64,000 bases of DNA from Strix aluco (taxonomy: Eukaryota > Chordata > Aves > Strigiformes > Strigidae), in NCBI RefSeq assembly GCF_031877795.1, contig NC_133932.1:90053994-90117993 (forward strand). Direction: 5' to 3'. A model generated the notes under the pieces. It was given only the letters and a program-made list of their open reading frames with translations, was not told the origin of the DNA and did not search any database. The translations under genes were made by a program, and so were the position numbers. Below, piece after piece: positions 20,097 to 35,000 of the stretch (positions are counted from its first letter, which is position 1; each line of letters opens with the position of its first letter).

Positions 20097-23000
20097 GTGA
20101 GTAGCCGCGACCCTTCCTCTCTTTCCCGGCCCCTCCAAAATAAACCTTTCCTTGGAAAAGACGGGGATCCTCGGGGGCGGGAAACGCTGTGCCGGAGGGG
20201 CCCGCGAGGGCGTCCCGGGAGATGCCCTCCCAGCGCCCTTCTCCCCTGGCCGCCTTCTGTGGGGGTACGTCGTTCCCCCGCTCTCCCGGCGCCGTCCTCG
20301 GCTGGGAGGTAGGACCGTCTTTCTCCGGAGGATGCAGTTTTCCCCCCCTAGCGACCGCCTTCGTCTTTCCCTTTGTAGCCCACGGTGAGCGGGAGATAAT
20401 GTGTGTGCGTGTGCAGCTCGCTGTTCCCTGCTCTCAGCCCCCGTAGAGGCCAGGTTAATAACCATGGCTAGCCGCCCTGCCCAGTGACCTTCTCTGAGAG
20501 AGCTCAGGAGCCGTTGGGACGTCTTCCAGCATCCTGGGATCTTCCCAGTAGCATTTTCCATAGACTCGTCGCCCGTCGTTCTCAGTTTTGAATATTTGAT
20601 GCTCTCTTGTTTACCTGCCCCGAATATAAATTGCATCAGTAGAGCATTTGGGAGTAGGAGCCCCAGAGAGTAATTTGCCTATTTGTGAATACCTGCTTGG
20701 CTTCTAAGCATAACATTCATGTGAGTAATTTGGGCTCTTCTGCAAGTAGCCCATGTTTTCCTTCTCTGAATGACATTTTAGTGGAACTGAGACGTGAACT
20801 TGGTTTTAAAAGTTTTGACTTCTGGAAGTATGGTGTCTATAGATGTTTTAGATCAAAGCATGCACATGTCATTCTGAAACACCATTTTAACATGTCTGAA
20901 CTAAATTGCTGGAGCTTGATTGGAGTCAATAGAACTAGCACTTATAAATTCTGGTGTTAACTTTTCTTCTGAAATGTTTGGACATGGTTGGTTTTACTTT
21001 GATGCTATTAAATGGGGAAAAAAATTAAGTTTGCTTTATGGCTTCCATAGCCATTAGCTAAGTATATGTATGAAGATGTATACTTGTATGGCTTATGCTG
21101 AAATAACTTGAGAAAGTTACAAGATGCTGGGAGGTATGTAGGAGAGATTCACTTGTGTTTTGGGGGGGTGGGTGTGGTCTTTTTTATCATAGGACCTAAT
21201 CCAAACCACACTGAAATAGTTGAGTCTTGAACTTAATTTCAGTGGACTTTGAATTAGGCCTGCAGCAAATTACGCCAAGTGTGTTTATATAAAAGGTTTG
21301 ATCCTTAAGACCATGATAGGATTTTTTTTCTTATTTGCAAAAATCCATCTTCTTATAAAGGTGTAGTTTTGGGAAGGTGAATTAATATTCCTCTTGGGTC
21401 AGTGTAAGGTAATAGTAGAATAATAGAGCACACTGACAAGGTAATATTAGAGTAACAGAGCACACTGTGTTCTGTGGTAATAGATGCAGCTAATCCTCTG
21501 GTGCAGAATGCTCCCTGTTAGTCTTTGGCTACTTTCTTGCATGAATATACTGTTAATGACAATCAACAGTTTTACATCAGTATTTAGTGTGCTGGTCAAG
21601 AGGCTTGGAACAGACAATATTTAGCTTTGGAAAATCTCATTTCCAAAATACATGTTGGTAATTTGAAATGATAAATCATACACACCCCTCAATTGGTCAG
21701 TAGCTGGAGATTGGTATGTTAGCTTCAAACAGTTTACAAGGAGCATTTTTAAATTATGTGAAATCTGAAACTGTTTGTGATGTTTACAGGAGGGCTTCAG
21801 CTGACTTCAAAATCCCTTTATTGAGTAAATACATTAGGTTCTTTGGATTTTGCAGATTTGTATCCAAAATTAATTTCTACGGTTTTTCTGCTCTGAGTAT
21901 TGCGCATCAGGAGCTTAAGTTTAATTTTCACCAGTGAATAATAAAAGTTTCCTATTCACAAGATAACAAATACCGAAAGTTTGCCAGATACTGTTTAGCT
22001 AGAGGTCAGTATGGTTCCTCAGTCTTTCCACTCAAGCTCTGTTCATTAGTGATGTGTAGTAGTAACTTTTTATTCTGGTAACAAACTCAGGTTGTTCCAT
22101 GTTTCTCTACTTGTTTGAACATTGAACTGATACCTACTAGTGATAGTCAACAGTTAAAGGATGAAGTTGGGATTTTCAGCTTTTGGAATCCGTGTAATTT
22201 TCTGCTTTTTAGCACTAAAAGGACCAACTTGTTTCTTTTAGGTTAAATGTGGTGTGTGAGCCATTCAAATGTGGTTCTCATGCTGGAAGACTATGTCATT
22301 GGGTAGGGAATTGCTGACCTGGAGGATGTTCAGTTCTCTGAATTTTTAGCTATGGGAGGAAACAAGCCTGTAGGGACTGTAAAATTCAACTGTCATTCAG
22401 TTTTGTGCAGTTTTGTCCTATGTTACTGCATTATTCCAATAAATGTTGAAATTGGCGGAAAAATATTGTAATTTCCTAGCAGTCAAATACTCTTGGAGCT
22501 GCTTCTGATCTCAGCTATCTGAAATGTGTGCCTACAGCCATAGCTTCTGGCTGTATGAAAATCTCAGTGTGCAGTTACTTCTAAAGAAGTTACTTCTAAA
22601 GAAGTAACTGCTGTTGGTGCAGTACTAGAACAATGAGGCTCTAAGCGCTGGTAGTCTGGAGACCATAGACTGAGAATAATTTTTGACTTGGCACATTTTT
22701 TTGTTTTATTAAAAGGAAAAGATAACTGTTTTTATCTTGTGGCTCTTTCAGAAACCTTTAGCTGTGAGATAGGCAGCTGAACTTCCTAATAAGACTAAGG
22801 AAGACACTACTCCATTAGATCGTTATGGAGGTGTTGTCTCAGTAGTTTTAAGGGGAGAAGTGCATTTAAGAAAATAAATAAATTTTATACACGTGTATAT
22901 AGGTCTGTCTTTATGTGCTAGTTATCTAGAGCTGAGTAGTTAAAACATGCTTTATTTTCCAAGTTGCCCATTTACAGGTAGCTAACAATTTTTAATCAGG

Positions 23001-26000
23001 GTGTATAGCTTGTTCCAAAAGCTGTAACACATGTACTTCTGAAATACAATGTTTCAGAGCTAGAAGATAGCAATATCCATAAAGATTGTTTAATTTTATC
23101 ATTAAGTCTTATCTTTACCATTCTTGCTAGTGCTTTAAAATAGTTTAACTTTTTAGTGTAATGAAACAAGTGTGTTACATAATTGTATGGACTGCACATC
23201 ATTTGACTTGGATTGCTTTCCACATGGTGCCTCTGGGAAACACTGTTTGTAGACAGCAGTGTTTGGAGGAGAGAGGTGATGGAGAATTTTAAGTTTTGGA
23301 ATTTTTTTGTTTGTTTCTGGTGTGGTGTTGTGGTTTTTTGTTTGTTTCAGACTGCTGTAATGCCTTTGACAAAGTCTTGGTGATCCTCCACACACACACT
23401 CCTTGTCTGAGTTTGGTCTTGTTGCAGTGAGGTGGAAACTGCAAAAGCTACCATGCTGGAGCACTTACACAGTCCAGCTCTGCTTGAGGGGTCGTAGATC
23501 TCTAGCAATTTTCTACAGTTTTCCAAAGGCAGGCTGCTTTGTGGTTTTGGAAATAAATCTTTGAGCAGCTCAGTTTGGTGGATTGAGAATTACTAAATAT
23601 GCACACAGAACTGTTACAGCGATGTGAATGTAGTACCAGTGTAAACAAAGTGGTGAGAGTAATTTTTTGTGCTGTGGCTGCTCTCTATTTCACTAGAACT
23701 ATCTTGTATGTTCAACTCCAGTCAGTTCTCTAAAGGCGGCATTTGTCAACAGTCTTCCTCATTGCTTGCAGACAGCAGTATGCTTAGTTTCTAGTGTTAC
23801 ACACTTTTTCTTGTCCATGGCATGGCTCCTGTAAAGTATCTGAAAATAATGTTAAACTTGGAATATAATCGCATGTCTGTCACTTTCAATTTCTGTACTA
23901 ACAAGGTCCTCACTGAGCCATATCTGTTGTGATGGTTTTCTTTTCTGCAAGTCCATTCTGGATCCTGTATAAACTGTGTATACAATCCTTGCTGGAATAT
24001 CAGGATCTGGCTTGTCAAAGTTCCAAGTAGAGATGTCCTTTTCATTTTTTTTCTGGAATTTGTTTGAATCTCTACCTGTGAAAAAATTAGCTCTTTCGTA
24101 CTAATGCTGCACTCACCATTTTGACTTGTAAGACACTGTAATGTTCTCCCCCTTGCCCTAATTCTTTACAGTGGAAAATTTTCTTATTTTTTAATTACTT
24201 TGTGTAAAATAAATTTAATTAAAATCTTCTGGCCCACTGAATTTTACTTGCAAGTTGATTAAGGCTCCCATATCTAATTTTTTCCACTTTGCTGTTTCTA
24301 CATTTTTATGAAAGTTTGTTCATGTACTAAATCAGACTTGCAAGGAAGATGAAAAAATTGCTAAAACAATGTTTATGCAGTGTTTAGGCATACCTCATTA
24401 AAATGGAAAGGTTTTTTGCGTTGGTTGATTCTGTAAGTGACCATGGTGTTGTAACTACTTATGTCAGAGGGAATAAAATCCAAATTGTTTAAATAATAAT
24501 TTGAGTATATTTATCATTGGAATATTTTATGGCAAACAGCATGCTCTGGTGTTCAGTTATGCCTTCACGCTTCTGTTTTTATTTGCCATACTTTTCAACC
24601 TTTGTTAAATCCCACCATATTTTCTGGCTGTTTGGATCTTTGCTTAATTGTTAATAGGTTACTGGTTAGTTATCTTCACCAGTTACCTGAAAAAGGTAGT
24701 GAATAAAAAAGGTTTGACAGTGGTGTAAGGAATATGCTAATAAGCCAAGATACTGAAAGAATAGAAATAAGGTAAAATGAAAAACTGGCATTCCTTTCCA
24801 CATACATGTGACACACGATCCTCCCAATAATGCTTGCTCATTGGCCCACCAGAAGGTTTCACTCTTGTTTTCCATGAAACTTCCTAAGAAGTTCAAAAGC
24901 AATAGATGTTTCTCTTCATTTCACTTACTCTGTTAACACTGTGCATTAAGCTATTTATAACTATGTTAAATAAAGCACAAATGCATGTCATTGGTATGTT
25001 ACTCTTCTGTTAGGAAACTTGATTGTTCACCTGACTCATGGAGAGCTGCTGTGTTTGAGAAATCGAGGTTCCTAACTTAGAGTGCTGATACTGCTAAGCT
25101 TCCGTGTAAAAATATTGTGATAGAATTAAAATATTGATATAAAAGGTATAGCTGAAAGCAGAAAATAGAGAAAATTACTGCTGTTACAGGAAACATTTCT
25201 TGTTGTTACACCGAACGTCAGGAGTGAAATGGAACCCCTTGGCTGCATGGCAAGTCATAGCGACACTGTGATGATTTTTGCTTTCTGCATTGAATGTGTG
25301 TTGGACAACCAGCAAGCTGACAGCTGTTCTGCCTCATGAGAGCTGTCTGGAATCTAGAGGTGGCATTTTAAGGTGCTGGTTACTGGTTGCAGCTGTATGA
25401 ACATGTCATATCTGGGTATCATGATAATTTAGAACTATTGTAATGACATCTGTAACTTACATAACAGCACTGGAGGCTGTTGCATTCCTCAATATCTTTC
25501 TGTTACTTTAAGTACGGTTAAAGAGTTAGTGAAAGTGAGCATTGTAAGAGTGGTCTTTCTCATCTACAGTAGTGTCTCAATATAAAAGTTGGATATTGCT
25601 GAATGAGCCTGTCATTCATTTTACTAATTGAACACTGTAGCTTTTTATAGATTTTTTTTTTTTTTTTTAGTAGCAATGCAACAGAAGGGTACAACTGCCT
25701 AAATTAGACTAGCTGCTCTGCCCAATATGCAACGTATGTTTTTCTGCACCCACTCAGTCCTGCAAATAAGATGCATGTCTCTCAGCCTTCAAACATAGCC
25801 ATGCCCACCTTGGTTGATGTCAAGAACTGAGCAGTATTCTAGAGAAGTATAAATGTTAATCAACAAAACTAGACTGAAATTTAGGTTGTAAATTCTCAGG
25901 ATCAGAGTACGACAAATAGCATGTGCCTACATGTTATTTCCTCTACAGAAAGACCATTCACTGCCTGGAGGCCTTCAGACATGCTTTTGCGGTTACAGTG

Positions 26001-29000
26001 TATTGTGCTAATTTAAACTTGTCAAGGAACTCGTTTCACGACTTGCAGCACCTTTTTGGTCTGTACGTTAATTTTAAAAAAGGAAGAAAAAAAATCCCTC
26101 ATGTAGTTTCTTTTATCATCTTGAAAAGTCGTGCGTGTGTGTGCACTAGCTGTGTCCAAAATGAAGTCTAGATTGAGGGTCTTGGCATTAACTTCAGATA
26201 AAGGCAATTAAATATAACTGCAATTATCAAGTATTGTTGCATTACAAGGAAACTTTATGGAAGTTTCTTTTCTTTCCTTGCTCCTCTCCCTCACCCAAGC
26301 ATACTTTTTCTCAGAAGTGAATAACCCTGTTTATTTTGTGAAAACTGTCAGATTACAATTTGACAGCTTCAGCATGAGGATTTTTTCTGTTTTTTTCTTT
26401 TTAATTCCTCCCCCCCCATGGTAAAAAGGTTATGTACCCTATGTACCCTGTAGTTAAACACTACTTATGTATATCTCCCTTTGGGAATTTGAATACATTT
26501 TCCGAACACTGTCACCAGAGGGTAGGCTTTGGAATACTAGATTTTTTTTTTTTCATAGAAAAGGCACGTAGAAAAGTGTGAATGAAGCTTATATTGCCAA
26601 AAAACTTTAAAAAATCAAATTCATTTTCCATGTAATGGTTGAATTGTTGTCAAATAACCGTAAAATTTAAGCAGCAGTTTTTTTTCGTTATGCCGGTGAA
26701 ATTTTTAGCAAAAAGAGGATTATCCGCTGATTAAACTGATTTCTGTAGTGTTTACTACAGCACCATAGTACCAGGTTTGCACCAAATACTGTAGATACTG
26801 CTTTAAAAAAAAAGACCAGAAATAGTTACTCTTTTAGGGCTCCAGTTCAAAGTGGCTACCTTGCTTATTAAGAACTGACTTCAGTGGTGAATTGCAGCGT
26901 GAAGAACTTCATAGCACTGGAGGTGCGGGTTTTTCTGAAAGGAAAATATCTGGGTTTAGGTATTTCAAAACTTTCTTCAAGCTAATTAGTTAATACTTTA
27001 AAGGGCTTCAGCTTCGTATATATGTAGGAAGCCTAGAATATGTATCTTTACTCATTCTGTGTTTTGCTGGAAGATGTTATTCAAGGAAGTCAGACTGGAG
27101 TAGGATAGGCAATGTTAACAAGCTATTTAAATACGTGAATTTTTCAGGTCTACTATCAACTTCTTGAGTCTGCTTGCCATTTTTTAATTCCTTGCGTTTC
27201 TTCTTCCTCTTTAAGACGTCATGAGGTGGTTGGTTGGTTGGTTTTTTTGTTTTTTGTTTTTTTGCTGTTGGTGTGAGTATTGGAACAGGAGTCCTGGTGG
27301 CCTTGTGTTCGATATTTGCTTGGTGGAGAGTTCCCAGCCCTGCTGGGGAGACACGCCCAAAGTTCTCAGCTGATAATGGAATATTTAGTCCAACAGACTT
27401 TCAGATCTGCCTTCCCTTTTTATACCTTTTACATTAAAAATAAATAAACCAGCATGTTTTGCCTTTCATTTGAATATGTATTTTTGTATTGATGCTTAAA
27501 CACATTCTTCGGTATTAACCTGGCAAAATATGTCCTCGGCATACTGTATTCAAAGTTTGTGGTTATTCTCTCTTAAGGCTTGAGAGCTATTTACTATATG
27601 CCTCTATTCAATATCTTTTAAAATGGTGGTTCTGCAGTATTTATGTACAACGGTATTTTAGTTACAGCTATTTTGGCAAAGTCCTTCTAAGAAGTCAGTA
27701 TAAGCTCTGTTGTTAAGGGATTTTATATGTACAGCAACAGCAGTAACATTTCTTTGCAAACAACTTTAATATGTATTCAGCATCCACTGCATTTGCAAGT
27801 TAACGCTGATGCCTGTAATTGCATGGTGATTGTAAAAGTCAAAGTGAGTTCTCAGAACATATTTAGTATTTTATATTTCAACATATGTAAATCTGAGGAT
27901 TGGAAACAGATTGAGCAGTGTTTAATGAATTGCAAAGTATTAAAAAAGACTACACAGAAGTGAGTCCTCTTCAGCCAAATTACTTTCCCCTTCTCAAACA
28001 TTCATTAGTTTTAAAAACATATATATATATATATCTAAGGCTTAAATTTACTCCAACAGCCTCAGCTTTTCTCTTCTGCTTTATTTTATTTGAAATGATG
28101 ATTTCAAATAATGACTGCAAAACCAGACGAAATCAGAAATAAATTATTTTGAACTTTTATGTGAGGTTTGTTGCAGTTGTGAACGCTTGTTCCTACAGTT
28201 GAACAAAATATTTGATTAGGTGTTTCTTTGCTTTTAGAAGCTTTTCTCTGGTGGTTAGCAGTTGGAGATATCCAGATCATTCTCTGAAGAACATGTAGAG
28301 CTCTAGCAAGAGAATTCTTCCATCTGTGCCTGTATATTAAATACTGTTTATTAAAGCAAGATTGCAAGAGCAGTCTCCCTTGTTTAATATAGAGCAGTAG
28401 ACACTGCATGTTCTCTGACTGATAGAGTACAGACTGCAAAAAAGCGTTACTAGAAGTAAAAACATTTAGCATTACTAGTTAGGATCCTATATTCAGAAAG
28501 TGGGTGTCAGAAAACATGCTGTGGTGTTTAATTGTAGCAGGCACTGGGATGTACTTGCTGCAGTGGAAATGAGTTCAGATTATTTGTGGGTTTTGTTTGT
28601 TTAAGACAACATGGAGCAGAAAACAGAATAAATCTATGTGATTACTGATGTTTATTACTACTTACAGAACATGCTTATAAAAAGTTGAGGGGATGTAGAT
28701 ATGGGATTCAAAGTTGAGAAATGTTGTTTTACATGTTTCAGTGCATGTGAATATTTTTCTAGTAGCCAAACTTTAGCATAAGAATGAAGTTATGTCAACT
28801 TCTGTCACATTTCTAACGCGCAGATTCCATTTATGCTCAGGTCTGTGATGTACCACGCTATATTCAAATTAAGCCATGGATTCAAACTCTATCTAACAAT
28901 TGAAAAAGTGTATCATTCAGTGAACACAGGAATCGAAATACCAAGTTATTTTTAATTCTGGATGCAACTTAGACTATTTGAAACGTGTAGGTGGTATTCT

Positions 29001-32000
29001 GATTTTTCCCATTTTTCTGAATTGTCAGTTAAAGACCTTTCTCTGTCCTTAACTGCACATAATCTTGTAATCTGAAAGAATATAGCATGATATATATGTA
29101 TGATAAGTCCTTGTGCTACACAGTATATTTTGCTGCCATCAGTATGGGTTCCTTTCCTGTTTTCTTTAAAGTGACATCACTTAATAAAACAATATCGACT
29201 ATAAGAGCATAAAATACAAGACAGGTTTAGAAAAGCTGATAAAGCTAGCTCAAAACAGGTGAAAAATCCATGTATGCACAACAAAGATACATTAAGCATA
29301 TTGCATATTATACAAAGGCTGCTATTCTGTAAGAAAATACTGTCAGACTAGAGAACATAAGAACTTGTTTATCAGAAAATGTCAAGGTCCCTGTAATCCA
29401 AACCAGCAGATTTTGACCAAACCAAAGGGTGGAGAATTTATGCACAACATTTCAGAATTCAGTTTGAATGGAAAAGTAGGAAGGAATTGCTTTTAAAAAA
29501 GCAGCTCTCCCTCAAACAAAGCAATTGATTATAATATCCAGAACTCTAATAGCTATAAAGAACAGAAAATTTCAGGCAGACCTCCTGTATTCACAGTTCT
29601 GTAAAGTTTAATTTCTCTTCCACCACTTCAGGTTGCTAGCAATTAAATTTTAGCATCATCTTAAAAAAATGGCATTTTGTAAGAGTCTGAAAAGCTGTAA
29701 AAGATCAGATATAACCTTGTTAAATTTATTTTAAATACTAGCTACAGTAATAAGCATGGTCTTCACAATCGTGTGAAGAAAACAGTTCGTGGGTTTTTTT
29801 TCAAGCTTTGAACAATAGATATAGAAGAGGAGACTTCTAGTTCAAGTCAGTACATAATAAAGGAAATCAGTCTTTGGCTGTGTAAAGATCATTCACAGTG
29901 TAATTTTAAAAAGTGAAAAGAAATAACATAAAATCATACTGTCAATTTATAAAAACATTTTCTCCATCTTGCGCTACCACAAGATGCATTGTATTCAGTA
30001 TTGCTTAATTGACATCAATTTGAAGTAACTCATCTATTAGTATTTTTGAAAAAAACAGTATTTGTTGAATTGCCAAACTAAATACAGAGATTTAACTTGA
30101 AAGCATGTAAGTTCTTCCTGTTTTCTATACTTACATATTGAATAATAATAATAGAGTTCAGTACAGTTGTTTTGCATTGTTCATATGTGGTTGTATCACA
30201 TACAGAGTGATAAATGCTAAGACAATGCCACAGGAGAAAGTGATTCTGTGTTTTGGAAATTAAAAGTACATTTACGTACATTTTTATTGAGGACATTTTC
30301 TTGAGAGTATCTTGGAGTTGGGTGGATATATTCAAACTCTGAGGTCACTCTGGGGGTGGACAATATTGCTAAGATTTAAAAAAAAATCATCATGGTGGGA
30401 AGGGGTGAAAGCACTGGTTGGTTATTTTTAAACAGTTTTTGTTTGGGGTTTTGTTTAGGGTTTTTTGTTGTTTGTTTGGGGTTTTTTTTGTTACACCTTT
30501 TGAAGTCTAGGTGGCTTCCCAAATAAGATTTTCCATTTCCTGCCCTACTCATGAGAGAGGAATTACTTTAAACTGAACATGAGGTTCTTGTATAGTCACT
30601 ACTGTAGGAGCTGGAGAATTAAAGTATATTGCAGTAGCTAACGGAAGTGGGTTTTTACCTTCTAGACTGACACTTGCTTTTTTCTTTTCTTTTTTTTCCC
30701 TACTAAATTTTGAGTGCATGTGTCATCATTTAAATCAATTGTAGCAGATTTTGAACACTGACAGCTGACTGTTCATATTATTAGATGAGAACCGAATTTG
30801 TGGAAATGGAAATAAAAAAATTCAGCTGGTAATGCTTTATCTAATTTTCATGGCGAATAGAAAGGAGAAGAAAAGAATTGAGGATTATCATGTGAAAATT
30901 ATCCTCTCCCCCCAAAATTGTTTCCCTGTTATGACTATAGGTAGATAATATGAAAATAGCACACTAATTTTCCGAGGCATGATTCAGCTTGAAACTGGGA
31001 GAGGACTGAAAAGTCTCCTGTAGTGACACTGAAGTTGCATTAAAGAACAGTAAAAAACCCAAATTTTGCAAATTCAAGCATTGAGAAGTTATGAAATGCT
31101 GGCCTTAGGGCCTCATTGCAGCCTGTGAGGAGCACTTTGTTCAGCATCGGGCTTTCAGATAATCTGCTTGGATGATGTGCTCAGGTGGCTAGCAGCGTAA
31201 AAGAGACCGTGCAGTCCTTCTGTTCTCACTGTAGGGGGTTATGTGCCTGCCTCCAAGATGACTGGGTGCTTGGACAGCATTTTATTCTGATAAAGAATTG
31301 TTAAATTTGAACTGGGACAAAGCAGATGTGATAGTTGAAGAAAAACATTTCTGAAGAATTTTCAGTTGGTGTGCAGTCTGTTTTTCAATTAACATTAAGC
31401 ATTTTGTTGGTTTAGTGTGTGCAGGTTCTTCTGGAATGTTGACCGATTGTGAATTCCCATCTCCTGTCTTTAATGTAGACAAATAGAGAATACTGTGGTA
31501 TGTCCCTTAGCAGCTTAAGTTGCCTTTTATTTACAGCATGAAATTCTGCTATTGCCTGTTTTCTGCAGGATGCTGTATTATGTTTGAAGCTCTGACCTTT
31601 AACTTCAGAGCACTCTGTGCTGGGCCCAGGCTATCCAGAAGTTCTCCTGAGGATGGATGCCAACAGATCTGCTTCCTTTGCTTGGTGGATATGTTTGCAT
31701 GGAGGACAGTGCTGTGCAGGAAATAGTTTCTTTGGGGAGAGGAGTTAGGTAGCATGATGTGGTGATGGATTTGGTTTCTTCTGCCCAGTGTCTAAAATAT
31801 ATGTCATTTAAATGATCAAGATTCAGATTTATGATTAAGCTTCAGCATTGAAATTTCGTTTGTTTTAATGTGGAAGAGATTGGGAACTGCTGTTTTATTC
31901 CTTCATTGTGACTAGTGGACTTCTATGCCAGAATAGTATTTGTGTGATATTCAGTGCAACTCCCTGACCACAGTTTAATTTTACGTATTTCTCAGTTAGT

Positions 32001-35000
32001 TTTGTCAGACAGAATGTACAATTAGGATGCATTAGTGCAATTTTTTTCCTCTTCTTGTAGTTCTTTAAAACATAAGTATTAACTTTGATCACAACACAAG
32101 CAGGCTAGCAGTCTGTATCACATGACCCATGTGCATGTGTTAAATCCTGCCTGGTTTTGTGGGATCTGAGGTCTTCCTTTGGTTGATGCTAAATAATGGG
32201 ATTAAATCATTTAAGAAAATGCTGCCTGATAAACCAGTGTCTCACCATTTCATTACTTGCTGTCTTTGAGTTATGAAGTGTGAAATGGTTTTCTGCAGTA
32301 TTCTCACTTGCTTTGGCAGGTTTTACTCTATAACACCACTACAGAGTTCATTGTAGATTACTGCTTGTGAAACATTATAATAAAATTCTATCAGTTATAT
32401 TAAATAATGTTCTCCTTAATGTGGTTATACAACTTACTCAGAAGTTCTAAGTTCTTTGATGTGCACGAGACCATCAACTTCTACACTGAAGTGCTCCATA
32501 CTTAATTTTTGATTGAATTTAGATGTCTAGAATAGATAATGATGCCCTAAATTTCCCTTCATTGTCGGTGTACCTCTTATGGAGATTTCAATGATAATAT
32601 TATATGGACACTTTTTTCTTAGGCTTTTGAAATTAAGATTTTTTCAGTTAATCTGCTTTTTATGGTGTTCATATGTAGGTAGTAATAGGATTCTTTTAAA
32701 ATACATTTAAGAGAAAGTCTCTTCAAGTCTGAGGTTTTTTATAGCATAGATCACTTCTGTTGCATCACTGTATTCATTTGTAATTAAGTAGACTGAGTCT
32801 TCCCTGTTAATTGCTTCTATTTTTTTTTTTTAATTAATCTATTTGCAGATGTGATGCAGATCCATCTGCCCTAGCTAAATATGTTCTGGCTTTGGTAAAG
32901 AAGGATAAAAGTGAAAAGGAACTGAAGGCGTTGTGTGTTGATCAGCTGGATGTATTTCTTCAGAAAGGTATGGTCTTTTTCATAACAGTTAAGCTTGAGT
33001 GAAGAGTTTGTCTTGTTTAATTCATTCAATCAATCTTTTACGATAGAGTTGTGCATATATCTCTTCATTAGCTTTGTTACTTTGAAGTATGTAACTCAGT
33101 TTTCATGAAGTAATTTGTTTTAAAAAACAGGTGTGTAGCACAATATGCACATATTAGGTGTATGTTTTATGTCTATTGGTATACTTGGAAGAAAGTTACG
33201 AATGTTAAGAGTTATTGCCAGAATTAGAAGTATTTGAGCTCTGTGTATATTCCAGAAATATTCTTCCAGATGTTTTATTAAGAGGCATTAAATAATTCAA
33301 GGATTAAAAAGCTTTGTGAAACATTGTAATTACTTCCATGTTTCTTGACCCGTAAATGCCCTTTTAAATATAAAATAGCAGCAGAGTATTAAAAAAAAAA
33401 AATTCTTCATTGTTTTAACTTTTTGGTGAATGCTGACTTTTTTTTTTAAATATATTCGTATTTAAAGCAAATGTTAACTGAAGACTTGAATAATGGATAT
33501 TTGTACATCCTTTACTTTTAGAAACTCAGATATTTGTGGAAAAACTGTTTGATGCTGTGAATACAAAAAGCTATCTACCTCCACCGGAGCAGCCATCGTC
33601 AGGAAGCCTGAAAGTAGAATTTTTTCAGCACCAAGAAAAAGAGACAAAAAAAGAAGAGGTAGGCATTGATTTTATTTTAAATGTGTGTGTTTTTCCTCAT
33701 TCCTGTGGTTTGCTTATGGGGTTCAACTTCGTCATGTTTATTTGTTTATTAATAATAGTCCCAGAAGTTACACTACAGCATTAAAATGTGTCAGATGATT
33801 TGTGCTTGGTTTGTTGAGTACTGCTGCACAATTTTTCTAAACATAAGTGGGTGCTTCAAAGGTAAACCAAAGTGGTTCTGACTAGGCAAATGTAAATAAA
33901 GTTACTGAGTAGTGTAAGAGTTGCAGTACAACCTACATTAGTTCTTTGCTCAGGATTGCTGTTGTAGTTATGCTGCCCTTTAATTCAGCATAAATCCAGG
34001 CTGCCATTCCAAATGGCAGTCCTTATTCCTCCAGCTGCTTGATCCAAATAACATCTTATTCTGCACAAGTATTTATGTTGTTCTTTGAGCCAGAAGACTA
34101 GGTTTGTCCTTTTCAAGAGCAGCCTAGGTTTGGTTGCATGAGAGTGTTTAACTGCGATCTGAACCAGCTAACCTGCTGATGAAGAGAAGACCTTACTGTG
34201 TCAATCATTGAATATTCATGTCTTCTCAGATCTGTCACTGCACCTTCATATGGGTTTTTGTCCACCTGTAACAAAGACAGATGTATGTTCAGCGCAGCAC
34301 ATGAAGGATTGCTTATTCTGCTTTGTTTTCTCCCAGCCTGTGCTTTGAATATTCCTAGAAATAGAAGTCTAATATGTTAGGAAGATTCTCTAATTGCATT
34401 AGATGCAAGAATGTTGTTTCAGTTCAGTGGTACTGCTGGATTTGCTCAACATTTTGAGTTTTTTGGTTTTATTTGATTGTGCAGAAGTCTCCATTATAGC
34501 GTACTCATGTTTTAATCTAACGTATGTATTTTAAATTCAGATAGTTAAAGAGGAAGAGAGAGAGAAAAAGTTTTCTAGAAGATTAAATCACAGTCCTCCT
34601 CAGTCAAGTTCTCGCTACAGAGATACCAGGTAGTAAATTTTGCTTAACTTACTGTATTATATCAGGAGTCGGATGGATTTGGATTTTTATGGTGTTACTA
34701 AATTAAATATTGTCTTTCTGTATGGTCACCTAATAAGCCTGAAAATAAAGCTTTTATTACTTTTATGCAATTGCTTTTATGTAATTAAATGGTGAGTATA
34801 TAGGTGACAGTTGTGCACAACTATCACATTTGAGTTTTATGATTCATTTTTACGTTAGATTTGTGGTTTATATTCCAACACTTACTCTGCTCAGTATTGA
34901 GGTTCAATTGTGATAATTAATTTAGAAGCCTTCCCTTCAGTAACTGCTACCTTTTTGCCATTTCCAACTTGGGGAAGGTGCAGTATTGGGCAGAAACATA

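Larger units (their letters stand above)
19440..20330 (+). promoter_or_regulatory. RBM26: CpG-island promoter of RBM26
   Basis: GC-rich, CpG-dense block with no TATA box. It contains a (CCCGG)n run at 19492-19521, a (GCTC)n run at 19609-19624, TCTCGCGAGA-like elements, a GACGTC core at 19583-19588 and a YY1-type site. It encloses the 5' UTR and the first coding exon. There is no ATG between 19605 and the start codon at 20026, so translation can begin at the first AUG. The exact transcription start cannot be read from sequence. Confidence 0.85.
20097..32848 (+). other. RBM26: RBM26 intron 1 (12.75 kb)
   Basis: The longest intron of the gene seen here. It holds a two-copy 32-bp tandem repeat (21406-21469), a 39-nt imperfect palindrome (22572-22610), a poly-T run near 25651-25669 and a short (TA)n at about 28020-28034. 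I recognised no CR1 copy and no extra exon in it. Confidence 0.85.

Noticed and set aside
19422-20636. 404-codon open frame on the minus strand across the CpG island
   Set aside because: It lies opposite the RBM26 promoter and first exon in very GC-rich DNA, where stop codons are rare. It is Arg/Pro/Gly-rich low-complexity with no domain. An antisense RNA is plausible, but not this protein.
20097-32848. Possible extra exons or a nested gene in the 12.75-kb first intron
   Set aside because: Short open frames exist, but none has matching splice signals together with RBM26-like or other recognisable protein sequence, and the exon 1 to exon 2 codon split already gives the expected Ile-Cys-Asp.
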